Origin: DATKEH01 sp035546355
GTDB lineage: Bacteria; Acidobacteriota; Thermoanaerobaculia; Multivoradales; JAIOJS01
Assembly: GCA_035546355.1 (NCBI GenBank)
Contig: DATKEH010000079.1
Coordinates: forward strand, 1 to 19,678
Length of the DNA stretch: 19,678 nucleotides
Direction: 5' to 3'
The position numbers and the translations under genes were made by a program. The notes under the pieces are model-generated. The model was given only the letters and a program-made list of their open reading frames with translations, was not told the origin of the DNA and searched no databases. This document shows positions 7,084 through 16,925 of the stretch, piece after piece. Each line of letters starts with the position of its first letter. The stretch's first letter is position 1.

Positions 7084-8157
7084 TCAGCGCGCCGCCAGCC
7101 AGCCCTCGAGACGCGAGGCGAGCTCGTCGGCGCTCGGGCGGCGGGCGGGCTCGGGGGCGAGGGCGGCCAGCACCAGCTCGTCCAGGGCGCCGGCGAGCTC
7201 GCCGGCGAGCTCGCCGGCATCGCTCACGCCGTGGCGCAGCAGCTCCTCTCGCGTCCACGAGCGCCCGCGCACCGCGGCGCTGGGCGCGACGGTCGCCGCG
7301 CCGGCGGTCACCGGGCCGCTCCCCGCCAGCAGGCGGTACAGCAGCACCGCCAGCGCAAACACGTCGCTCGCCGGCGCGGGAGGTTGCCGCGCCACCCGCT
7401 CCGGGCTGGCGAAGGCGACCGTGTAGGGGAGCGTCGCGGTGCTGCCCGCCCCGTCCGCGAGGCTGCGGGCGCTGCCGAAGTCGACCAGCTTGAGGGCCCC
7501 GCCGCCGTCCACCAGGACGTTGTCGGGCTTGAGGTCGCCGTGGACCACGTGGTCGTGATGGAGGTGGGCGACGACGGTGCACAGCCGCCACCCCAGGCGC
7601 ACCCGGGAGGCGGTGCCGTGGCGGCGACTGCGGCAGTGGGCGTCGAGGGGATCCCCCTCCACCCACTCCACCACCACGTAGGGCCTGCCCTCCGGGGTCC
7701 TGCCGCCGTCGAGGAGCCTGGCGACACCGGGGTGGTCCAGTCGCGCCAGGATCCGCAGCTCGCGCTCGAGCGCCGCCGCCAGCTCGGGCAGGTCGGCGCC
7801 CGGCGGCACCAGCTTGAGCGCCCCGCGCTGCGCCGCGCCCTGCTGCCGCCTCTCGACCAGGTAGACGGCGCCCATCCCGCCCTCGCCGGCGCTGCGCACC
7901 ACTCGCCAGCCGCCCAGGCGCCGCCCCACCTCCCAGGCGGCGGCCATCGCCCGAAACGGCGGGTCGTCGACGGTCACGACGGGCTCCTCGAGGGGTCCCG
8001 CGGCGACCTGGGCCGTCAGCAGGTCGTCGACCTCCCGGCGCAGCGCGCTGTCCCCGGCGCAGGCGCTGCCGAGGAACGACTCCCGCTCGGCGGGCGGCCG
8101 CTCGAGGGCCGCCGCGAGGAGCTCCTTCACCCGCTGCCACCGCCGCCGGGAGGGCAC
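7084..8157 (-). CDS. Hanks-type Ser/Thr protein kinase, intact catalytic motifs
   Basis: 357 residues from GTG 8157. An N-terminal module (about 6-52, WQRVKELLAAALERPPAERESFL) matches that of the downstream pseudokinase. The kinase domain follows: glycine loop GEGGMGAV (91-98), ALK with Lys115, helix-C glutamate in ERELRILARLDHP (Glu133), catalytic loop HGDLKPDN (206-213), DFG (226-228) and SPE (251-253). No transmembrane helix or extracellular sensor domain is visible, so it is likely cytoplasmic. It is the first gene of the kinase-sigma-pseudokinase operon. GTG 8160 is an alternative start, but GTG 8157 falls exactly where transcription should start from the TAAGAT box at 8164-8169. Substrates are unknown; the adjacent sigma factor is the obvious candidate (inference). 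Confidence 0.93.
   Translation of the reverse strand: MPSRRRWQRVKELLAAALERPPAERESFLGSACAGDSALRREVDDLLTAQVAAGPLEEPVVTVDDPPFRAMAAAWEVGRRLGGWRVVRSAGEGGMGAVYLVERRQQGAAQRGALKLVPPGADLPELAAALERELRILARLDHPGVARLLDGGRTPEGRPYVVVEWVEGDPLDAHCRSRRHGTASRVRLGWRLCTVVAHLHHDHVVHGDLKPDNVLVDGGGALKLVDFGSARSLADGAGSTATLPYTVAFASPERVARQPPAPASDVFALAVLLYRLLAGSGPVTAGAATVAPSAAVRGRSWTREELLRHGVSDAGELAGELAGALDELVLAALAPEPARRPSADELASRLEGWLAAR
7189..7218 (-). repeat. In-frame 12-bp tandem repeat inside the kinase gene
   Basis: GCCGGCGAGCTC occurs twice in tandem, plus a half unit, and encodes an ELAGELAG stretch near the kinase C-terminus. The unit is a multiple of three, so slippage here would change length by four residues without breaking the frame. 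Confidence 0.7.
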
Positions 8158-8163
8158 CACGGC

Positions 8164-8169
8164 ATCTTA
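8164..8169 (-). promoter_or_regulatory. Putative -10 box for leaderless kinase-sigma operon
   Basis: TAAGAT on the minus strand is followed by six bases and then GTG 8157. The predicted first transcribed base is the G of that GTG. No -35 hexamer or Shine-Dalgarno is apparent. The box lies inside the 36-bp gap shared with the divergent apbE-like gene. Confidence 0.45.
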
Positions 8170-8179
8170 CGCCGCGGGG

Positions 8180-8185
8180 TAGACT
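8180..8185 (+). promoter_or_regulatory. Putative -10 box for leaderless apbE-like gene
   Basis: TAGACT is followed by eight bases and then the ATG at 8194, with no Shine-Dalgarno. It is 10 bp from the divergent TAAGAT box at 8164-8169, so the two RNA polymerase sites would overlap and probably exclude each other. Confidence 0.45.
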
Positions 8186-8193
8186 TGCCCGCC

Positions 8194-9216
8194 ATGCGCC
8201 ACTCCCTGCCCCTCGCCCTCGTCGCGCTCGTCGGCCCTGCCGGGACGCTGCTCGCCGCCTCACCGGCCCTCGCCGCGCCGCCCGTGCTGGAGGGCCGCGC
8301 CGGGGGAGCGGCGGTCCGCCTCGAGGTGGCGGGAGTGGCCGACGCCGAGGCGGCCGCCGCGCTCGCCGACGCCCTCGCCGCGGCGCAGGAGGCGTCGCGG
8401 CTGGTCGACTCGCAGGACGGAGAGGTCGCCCGCCTCAACCGGCTCGCCGGCGCCGGGCGGCACACCACGGACCCGCAGCTGCTCGCCCTGCTCGCGCGCG
8501 CAGACTCCTTCTGCCGCTGGTCGGAGAACCACTACGGCCCCCTCGGCGGCTGGCTGCACGAGCTGTGGGGCGTGCGGCAGCCGGTGGCCGCGCGGCCGAC
8601 GCCGGCGGCGCTGCAGCGGGCGGTGGCCCACGCCTCCTGCGAGCGGCTGCGGCTCGACGTCGAGGAGGGGTGGGTGGAGCTGGCCCCCGAAGCCCGCCTC
8701 GACCTGTGGGGGTTCGGCAGCGGATTCGCCGCCGATCGCGCCGTCGCCGTCCTGCAGGAGCGGGGAATCGGCAACGCCACCGTCGTCGTGGGGACCGTCC
8801 AGCGGGCCATCGGCCCCGGCCCCGGCGGCCGCGGCTGGCCGCTGCGCCTCCCCCAGCCCGCGGCGCTGGCCGCCCTCACCGGCGGGCGGCACCTCGTCGA
8901 CCGCGCCATGGCGATCGCCACCGCGGCTCCCGGGTTGGCCATCGCCGGCGAGCGGGTGGCGCCGTTCATCGACCACAAATCCGGCAGCCCCGCCACCGGA
9001 GTGGTGGTGGCGGCGGCGGTGAGCGAGCTGGCCGCCGATGCCCAGGGCCTCGCCACCAGCCTCTTCGTCACCCGCAACACCCTCGGATCGCAGCTCCTGG
9101 GCCAGCTGCGCCCCCGACCGGCGGCGCTGTGGCTCCTCGGCGACGGCTCGGGGACGCCGGTGGTCACCGACTTCCGCTGGTCGGCGGCCTGGCTGCAGGA
9201 GAGCGACGGCCGGTGA
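8194..9216 (+). CDS. Exported ApbE-like protein with degenerate flavin-transferase motifs
   Basis: 340 residues with a cleavable signal peptide (about 1-28, ending PALAAPP), so it acts outside the cytoplasm. The overall pattern is that of ApbE (FAD:protein FMN transferase): GPLGGWLHELWG (115-126), LDLWGFGSGFAADRAV (169-184), IDHKSGSP (259-266) and a C-terminal GLATSLFV (285-292). Active ApbE usually reads DLGGIAKGYAVDR, NAGGD, IDPRTG and ADALSTALFV. Here the motif lysine is Ser176, the NAGGD region is VVGTVQ (198-203), and the metal-binding Asp before Thr288 aligns with Gln284. I infer that FMN transfer is lost or changed. The ATG at 8194 follows a TANNNT box. The gene overlaps the next one by GTGA. 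Family membership is fairly sure; function is not. Confidence 0.78.
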   Translation: MRHSLPLALVALVGPAGTLLAASPALAAPPVLEGRAGGAAVRLEVAGVADAEAAAALADALAAAQEASRLVDSQDGEVARLNRLAGAGRHTTDPQLLALLARADSFCRWSENHYGPLGGWLHELWGVRQPVAARPTPAALQRAVAHASCERLRLDVEEGWVELAPEARLDLWGFGSGFAADRAVAVLQERGIGNATVVVGTVQRAIGPGPGGRGWPLRLPQPAALAALTGGRHLVDRAMAIATAAPGLAIAGERVAPFIDHKSGSPATGVVVAAAVSELAADAQGLATSLFVTRNTLGSQLLGQLRPRPAALWLLGDGSGTPVVTDFRWSAAWLQESDGR

Positions 9217-9581
9217 GCGGCGAGCCGGGGGGCGGGAGGGCTCGGCCGTCGCTGGTCGAGCGGTTGCGCGGCCCCCATCGCCACCCTCCCGACCCGCTGC
9301 CCCTCGGCTGGCGCGTCTTCTTCTACAGCGCCGGGGTGATCCTGCTGCTCATCGGTATCGCCGGCCTGGCGCTCCCCGGCCTGCAGGGAATCCTCACCAT
9401 CGTCCTCGCCCTGGCCCTGATCTCGATGGCCAGCGAGACCATGTACTGGCTGCTGCGCCGCGGCTTCCGTCGCTGGCCCAGGGGGTGGAAGCGGATGGAG
9501 CGCATTCGGCGCAAGGTCTACCGCAAGCTGGGCGCCGCAGGGGGCGGCAGGGCGCGCAAGAAGGGGCCGTGGGAGCTTTGA
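9213..9581 (+). CDS. Small two-helix membrane protein (PGPGW-family-like)
   Basis: 122 residues. A charged N-terminus with GWRVFFYSAG (32-41) leads into a first membrane helix (about 35-54), a short turn with LALPGLQGIL (52-61) and a second helix (about 58-73). A strongly basic tail rich in Arg and Lys (82-117) follows and probably stays in the cytoplasm. The Gly-Trp entry and the Pro-Gly turn resemble the putative PGPGW transmembrane family. GTG 9213 overlaps the apbE-like stop (GTGA), implying coupled translation. The stop is one base from the convergent citrate synthase stop. Function is unknown. Confidence 0.8.
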   Translation: MSGEPGGGRARPSLVERLRGPHRHPPDPLPLGWRVFFYSAGVILLLIGIAGLALPGLQGILTIVLALALISMASETMYWLLRRGFRRWPRGWKRMERIRRKVYRKLGAAGGGRARKKGPWEL

Positions 9582-9582
9582 C

Positions 9583-10857
<1,275 letters not shown>

Positions 10858-10896
10858 GACATCTCCCCTGCTCCCGCGACGACGAAGCGGTGGTCG

Positions 10897-10926
10897 ATGA
10901 TATCCCCCGGCCGGAAGCGGTCGCAA
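10897..10926 (-). promoter_or_regulatory. Predicted sigma70-type promoter of gltA
   Basis: On the minus strand, -35 TTGCGA (10926-10921) and -10 TATCAT (10902-10897) are separated by 18 bp. The predicted start near 10890 gives a leader of about 33 nt that carries the Shine-Dalgarno. This AT-richer patch stands out in the 101-bp gap between queE and gltA. Confidence 0.55.
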
Positions 10927-10958
10927 GGACGCCCGCCGGGCCGCAACGCGGGACCGGC

Positions 10959-11588
10959 TCAGACGCCGCGGGCGTCGGCTCCCCACAGCAGCTTGTGCAG
11001 CTGCAGCTGCAGCCGCACCGGCAGCCGGTCGCGCAGCAGCCACTCGGCCAGCAGGCGGGGCTCGAGGGAGCCGGCCACCGGCGACAAGTGCACCGGGCAA
11101 CGCTCGGCCAGCCGCCGCGATCGCACCAGCTCGCGCGCCCACCGGTAGTCGTCCTCGTCGGCGAGCACCAGCTTGAGCTCGTCGGTCGGCCGCAACGCCT
11201 CCAGGTTCGGCCAGTGGTTGGCCTCGTGCTCGCCGCTCCCCGGGCACTTGACGTCGACGATGCGCCGCACCCGCGGGTCGACGGCGGAGATGTCGAGCCC
11301 GCCGCCGGTCTCCAGCAGCACCTCGTACCCCGCGTCGCACAGCGCGGCGAGCAGGGGCAGCGCCCCCGGCTGCAGCAGCGGCTCGCCGCCGGTCAACTCG
11401 ACCAGCGGGCAGCCGAAGGCCGCCACCCGCGCCAGCACCTCGTCGCGGCTCATCCACTCCCCCTCGTAGAAGCTGTAGGGGGTGTCGCACCAGCGGCAGC
11501 GCATCTGGCAGCCGGTCAGGCGCACCAGCACGCAGGGGCGTCCGGCGAAGGTCGACTCCCCCTGCAGCGAGTAGAAGATCTCGTTCAC
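10959..11588 (-). CDS. queE: 7-carboxy-7-deazaguanine synthase (radical SAM)
   Basis: QueE converts 6-carboxytetrahydropterin to 7-carboxy-7-deazaguanine, the second committed step to preQ0 and queuosine. The 209 residues begin VNEIFYSLQGES, the family N-terminus. The [4Fe-4S] cysteines form CX3CX2C (Cys27, Cys31, Cys34 in GCQMRCRWCDTPYSF), followed by the SAM-binding VELTGGEPLLQ and LETGGGLD segments. The frame is open upstream to 12185, but GTG 11588 gives the expected N-terminus; no Shine-Dalgarno is obvious, and a CTG six bases upstream is a weaker alternative. It lies 62 nt after queD on the same strand, and the two enzymes act consecutively. QueC and QueF are not in this window. Confidence 0.95.
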   Translation of the reverse strand: MNEIFYSLQGESTFAGRPCVLVRLTGCQMRCRWCDTPYSFYEGEWMSRDEVLARVAAFGCPLVELTGGEPLLQPGALPLLAALCDAGYEVLLETGGGLDISAVDPRVRRIVDVKCPGSGEHEANHWPNLEALRPTDELKLVLADEDDYRWARELVRSRRLAERCPVHLSPVAGSLEPRLLAEWLLRDRLPVRLQLQLHKLLWGADARGV

Positions 11589-11650
11589 TCGCAGGCGGTC
11601 GGCCGGCGGCAGGCGCGCCGGGGAAGCGGCCTCGGCCGCCGCGTCCTCGT

Positions 11651-12019
11651 CTACTCCTCGTAGATCGCGCACGACGTGTCGTTCTCCCACACCTCCACCC
11701 GCGCCACCGCGAGCCGTGGGTCGGCGAGCCGGCCGGCGACCTCGCCGAACACGTGCGCGGCGAGCAGCTCGGCCGTGGTGTTGACCCGGTCGAAGGGGGG
11801 GATGTCGTTGAGCACCCGGTGGTCGAACCGCTCCAGCACCTGCCGCGCCACTTCCTTGACGGCGGCGAAGTCCACCACCATCCCCAGCTCGTCCAGGGTG
11901 GCGGCGCGGACGCAGACGCGCACCCGGTAGTTGTGGCCGTGCAGGTTCTCGCAACCCCCCGTGTGGCCGCGGATGCTGTGCGCGGCGGCGAAGACGAAAT
12001 CCTTGCAGACCGTGTACAT
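11651..12019 (-). CDS. queD: 6-carboxy-5,6,7,8-tetrahydropterin synthase
   Basis: QueD makes 6-carboxytetrahydropterin from dihydroneopterin triphosphate, the step before QueE. The 122 residues carry the zinc histidines His14, His27 and His29 and the catalytic Cys23 within GGCENLHGHNY, plus the conserved MVVDF and LDELG segments and a C-terminal WENDTSCAIYEE with the family's glutamate. Length and motifs are those of the PTPS-VI/QueD group. The ATG at 12019 overlaps the upstream epimerase stop by one base (TGATG), so translation is probably coupled. queE follows 62 nt downstream. Confidence 0.96.
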   Translation of the reverse strand: MYTVCKDFVFAAAHSIRGHTGGCENLHGHNYRVRVCVRAATLDELGMVVDFAAVKEVARQVLERFDHRVLNDIPPFDRVNTTAELLAAHVFGEVAGRLADPRLAVARVEVWENDTSCAIYEE

Positions 12020-13011
12020 CAGGCGACCTCGGGGCGCGCGTCCCGGCCCTGCAGGAACGCCACCGTCGGCGGCAGGCCGGCGTCCAGCGCGCGCGGCTCC
12101 CAAGCCAGCTCGCGGCGGGCGCGAGTGTCGTCGAACGCCCAGTGGCGCGCCAGGTTCTCGAGCTGCCCGGCGGCGATCGGCGCACGCCGCCCTCGCAAGC
12201 GCCAGAGGGGGGCGGCGAGGCGCAGCAACCAGCGGGCGGCGCGCGGCGAGATCTCGCGCCGCGGCGGCGCGACGCCGGCGAGCGCGCATATGCGGTGCAC
12301 CAGGTCGCGCACCGTGGTGGTGTCGCCGGCCAGGAGGTAGTCCCCGCCGCCGGGTGACCGCTGCATCACCCGCACCATGCCCTCGACCACGTCGTCGAGG
12401 TAGACCCAGCTGGTGCGGCGGTCGCCGCCGATCAGCGCCGGAAAGCGGCCGCGGATGACGGCGCGGAGCAGGGCGTTGGCGCCGCCGCGCTTGCCCGGCG
12501 GGCCGTAGACCAGGCTCGGGTAGACGGTGTCGACCCGCAGCCCGCGGGCCGCCTCGGCCGCGATCGCCTCCTGCCCCGCGTGCTTGGTGGCGCTGTAGGG
12601 GGAGGGGAAGGGGCGGCGCACCGGGCTCTCCTCGGTGGCCGGGGAGCCGTCCTCCGGGCTGCCGCCGAAGTAGGCCACCGACGAGATCGACAGCAACCGC
12701 CCCACTCCCAGCTTGTAGGCGAGCGAGGCGACGTTGCGGCTGCCTTCGACGTTGACCTCCCGCATGCGCTCGGCGGGCGCCGCGGGATCCAGCTCGGCCG
12801 CGGCGTGGACCACCCAGTCGGCGCCCGACATCCCCTGGCGCAGCGACGCGCGCTCGCGCACGTCCCCCTCGAACAGCGCCACGCCCAGCGCCCGCAGCGG
12901 AGCCACCTCGCTGGTGGGGCGCACCAGCGCGCACAGCTCGTGCTCGCCGGCGAGGCGGCGGCACAGGGCCTGGCCCAGGTAGCCGGTAGCGCCGGTCAGG
13001 AAGATCCGCAT
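12019..13011 (-). CDS. NAD(P)-dependent epimerase/dehydratase (extended SDR)
   Basis: 330 residues with a Rossmann-type cofactor site GATGYLG (7-13) and the extended-SDR triad Ser110/111, Tyr139 and Lys143 (SPYSATKHAG). The FEGDVRE and NVEGSRNV segments resemble dihydroflavonol-reductase and HpnA-like sugar-epimerase relatives. The substrate is not identifiable from sequence alone. The frame is open well upstream, but only ATG 13020 and ATG 13011 fit the fold. A TACAAT box lies exactly seven bases before ATG 13011, which favours that start and a leaderless message. The stop overlaps the queD start (TGATG), so it heads an epimerase-queD-queE operon. A role in queuosine synthesis is not established; co-location may be incidental. 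Confidence 0.88.
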   Translation of the reverse strand: MRIFLTGATGYLGQALCRRLAGEHELCALVRPTSEVAPLRALGVALFEGDVRERASLRQGMSGADWVVHAAAELDPAAPAERMREVNVEGSRNVASLAYKLGVGRLLSISSVAYFGGSPEDGSPATEESPVRRPFPSPYSATKHAGQEAIAAEAARGLRVDTVYPSLVYGPPGKRGGANALLRAVIRGRFPALIGGDRRTSWVYLDDVVEGMVRVMQRSPGGGDYLLAGDTTTVRDLVHRICALAGVAPPRREISPRAARWLLRLAAPLWRLRGRRAPIAAGQLENLARHWAFDDTRARRELAWEPRALDAGLPPTVAFLQGRDARPEVA

Positions 13012-13018
13012 CCCGGGC

Positions 13019-13024
13019 ATTGTA
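13019..13024 (-). promoter_or_regulatory. Putative -10 box for leaderless epimerase-queDE operon
   Basis: TACAAT on the minus strand, then seven bases, then ATG 13011. The box overlaps the alternative ATG 13020, which would then be untranscribed. It fits the TANNNT geometry of five other starts in the window. Confidence 0.45.
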
Positions 13025-13068
13025 CGTGGCGCCGGCGGCGCCGCCGCGGTTCCCGGGGGTCGCCCGCC

Positions 13069-13085
13069 GGCGGGAATTTCCCGCC
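13069..13085. promoter_or_regulatory. 17-bp near-perfect palindrome upstream of the epimerase operon
   Basis: GGCGGGAA and TTCCCGCC flank a single T. It lies about 45-60 bp upstream of the predicted epimerase -10 box and just upstream of the possible plus-strand small RNA, a position suited to an operator. No regulator is identified. Confidence 0.35.
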
Positions 13086-13212
13086 CCGCCCGCGGCGTTG
13101 TCCCGGGTGCAACGGGACGGAATCGGAGACGGTCCCGAGCCCGAGAGAGACAATCTCCAACTCCCTCTCCTCCCCCCGTGCCGGCTCCCTCCACGGCACG
13201 GGGACTTTTTTT
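13086..13212 (+). ncRNA. Candidate small RNA ending at an intrinsic terminator
   Basis: A plus-strand terminator lies in a stretch with no plus-strand protein gene: the gene to the left (epimerase) points the other way. The preceding 90 nt can form a CGGGAC / GTCCCG hairpin (around 13112-13136) and contain a pyrimidine-rich tract (CTCCCTCTCCTCCCCCC, 13161-13177). The terminator loop also carries CTCCCTCC. The 5' end is a guess, since no convincing promoter was found. It does not match tRNA, SRP RNA, tmRNA or RNase P RNA. Antisense readthrough ending here is the alternative. Confidence 0.3.
13174..13212 (+). terminator. Strong Rho-independent terminator (plus strand)
   Basis: A perfect 10-bp stem, CCCCGTGCCG (13174-13183) with CGGCACGGGG (13194-13203), and a 10-nt loop, followed by AC and seven Ts (13206-13212). 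A T-run of this length is exceptional in such GC-rich DNA. There is no T-run in the opposite orientation, so it serves plus-strand transcripts only. Confidence 0.88.
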
Positions 13213-13346
13213 GGTAGCCGCGGGTGGTTCGTGACCACTCGTTGGTCGTCGGGCCGTATCCCCCGCGCCTCTTCCTTCGTATCTCCGGAGCGGCCGCACC
13301 GTCCGCCAGTCCCTGACGCTCCGCCCACCCGCGGTTTCAGTTTCTA

Positions 13347-13378
13347 CCCCTCCCCTGACCCCTCCCCAGGGGGAGGGG
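13347..13378. repeat. C/G-tract repeat with alternative hairpins
   Basis: CCCCTCCCC occurs at 13347-13355 and again at 13359-13367, followed by the complementary GGGGAGGGG at 13370-13378. Either C-tract could pair with the G-tract; the nearer one leaves a two-base loop, so the outer pairing or a trimmed stem is more realistic. Confidence 0.7.
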
Positions 13379-13472
13379 CACCCCACCCGCGCCGTCTCTC
13401 CGACGACCGGCCGAGCACCGACTCCCCTCCCGCGCCACGGGCCTGGGCGCGGAGGGTGGCGCTTGGCCAGGC

Positions 13473-13495
13473 GAGGCCGACAGGGGGTCGGCCTC
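13473..13495. repeat. 9-bp perfect hairpin
   Basis: GAGGCCGAC (13473-13481) and GTCGGCCTC (13487-13495) flank a five-base AGGGG loop. No T-run follows on either strand, so it is not a standard intrinsic terminator. Confidence 0.7.
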
Positions 13496-13565
13496 CCCCG
13501 GCCGTGACCGAATAGGGACAGCTTCATAGAAAGCGGGCACAGTAGAGGTTGAGCCTACCGAAGAC

Positions 13566-13593
13566 GGGCGGGCACGGAGGCCCGCCCCTACGA
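13566..13593 (+). repeat. Dispersed palindromic repeat, variant A, copy 3
   Basis: Identical over 28 nt to the copies at 5150-5177 and 5220-5247, more than 8 kb away. Confidence 0.9.
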
Positions 13594-13642
13594 CGGTCGG
13601 TGGCCTGCTCGCGGCCATCCGTGGGTGGGGGTGCGCGGGAGC
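13584..13642 (+). repeat. 59-nt direct repeat, left copy
   Basis: Matches 13927-13985 at 58 of 59 positions; the one difference is G against T in CCGTGKGTGGGG. It starts within palindromic copy A3 and includes TGGCC/GGCCA, a possible small hairpin. The copies are offset by 343 nt. Confidence 0.85.
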
Positions 13643-13908
13643 AGGGTTCGCTGGACGCCAGCCCGAAGTGCGCTGTGCCCGGCAGGCTCGGGCAACGGCG
13701 GAGGGCGTGGGGCGGGCCCCGGCATGGGCCTCGCCGAGGGGCCTCTCGCCGAGCGCAGGCCCCACCCGTGCCCGCTGACCACGGCCGGCCCGGCGCGAAG
13801 GCGAGCGGAGGCGCCGGCGAGGCGCGCGGCCGCCGCGCGCCGCTCCTGCAGACCACTCCCTCCGGCGCCGTCCCCGGGCGGGGCCGATGCCGGGGCCCGC
13901 GCCGCCCC

Positions 13909-13936
13909 GGGCCGGCGCAGAGGCCGGCCCCTACGA
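13909..13936 (+). repeat. Dispersed palindromic repeat, variant B, copy 2
   Basis: The 28-nt unit with GCCGGC / GCCGGC stem, reverse complement of 5268-5295. The CCTACGA end is the same as in variant A. Confidence 0.88.
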
Positions 13937-13985
13937 CGGTCGGTGGCCTGCTCGCGGCCATCCGTGTGTGGGGGTGCGCGGGAGC
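13927..13985 (+). repeat. 59-nt direct repeat, right copy
   Basis: Pairs with 13584-13642 (58 of 59 identical). It ends 15 bases before the aconitase stop codon, so the repeat block abuts the aconitase 3' end. Confidence 0.85.
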
Positions 13986-13999
13986 GGGGGAGCTTCCGC

Positions 14000-16777
<2,778 letters not shown>

Positions 16778-16833
16778 CTGCTCTCGGCGGTGTGGCGCCG
16801 GGCCCGGGCCTGCCCTGGCGCGGCGACGATCCG

Positions 16834-16839
16834 AGTCTA
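16834..16839 (-). promoter_or_regulatory. Possible -10 box for acnA
   Basis: TAGACT on the minus strand would give a transcription start near 16827 and a leader of about 50 nt. No good -35 hexamer is present. It is the best AT-rich candidate in the 148-bp gap between acnA and yqgE. Confidence 0.3.
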
Positions 16840-16912
16840 TCGAAGTCGCATCCCGGCCAGCGATGCGAGGCGCGAGGGTCCGCGCGGCCGGCCCGACCCG
16901 CCGACCCTCCGC

Positions 16913-16918
16913 TATGAT
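16913..16918 (+). promoter_or_regulatory. Putative -10 box for leaderless yqgE
   Basis: TATGAT (five of six consensus bases) is followed by seven bases and then ATG 16926, placing the transcription start one base before the ATG. There is no Shine-Dalgarno between them. Confidence 0.55.
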
Positions 16919-16925
16919 CCCGACG

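Larger units (their letters stand above)
13213..13999. other. Repeat-rich intergenic region without a credible protein gene
   Basis: About 790 bp between the terminator and the aconitase stop. Open frames on both strands exist but have no recognisable domains, and they run through palindromic repeats and so look like by-products of high GC. The stretch holds a C/G-tract palindrome (13347-13378), a 9-bp hairpin (13473-13495), palindromic repeats (13566-13593, 13909-13936) and a 59-nt direct repeat. A lower-GC patch at about 13505-13560 (with AATAGGGACAGC) looks different in composition and may be a remnant of a mobile repeat. No tRNA was seen. Confidence 0.6.

Noticed and set aside
13020..13527. 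N-terminal extension of the epimerase to 13527
   Set aside because: The frame is merely open. The Rossmann start MRIFLTGATG fits ATG 13011, and the extension crosses the terminator hairpin.
13640..13670. tRNA-like GGTTCG segment
   Set aside because: No matching acceptor, D or anticodon arms could be built around it.
13337..13961. Overlapping open frames in the gene-poor region on both strands
   Set aside because: They pass through the palindromic repeats, are dominated by Pro, Arg and Gly, and have no motif or ribosome-binding site.
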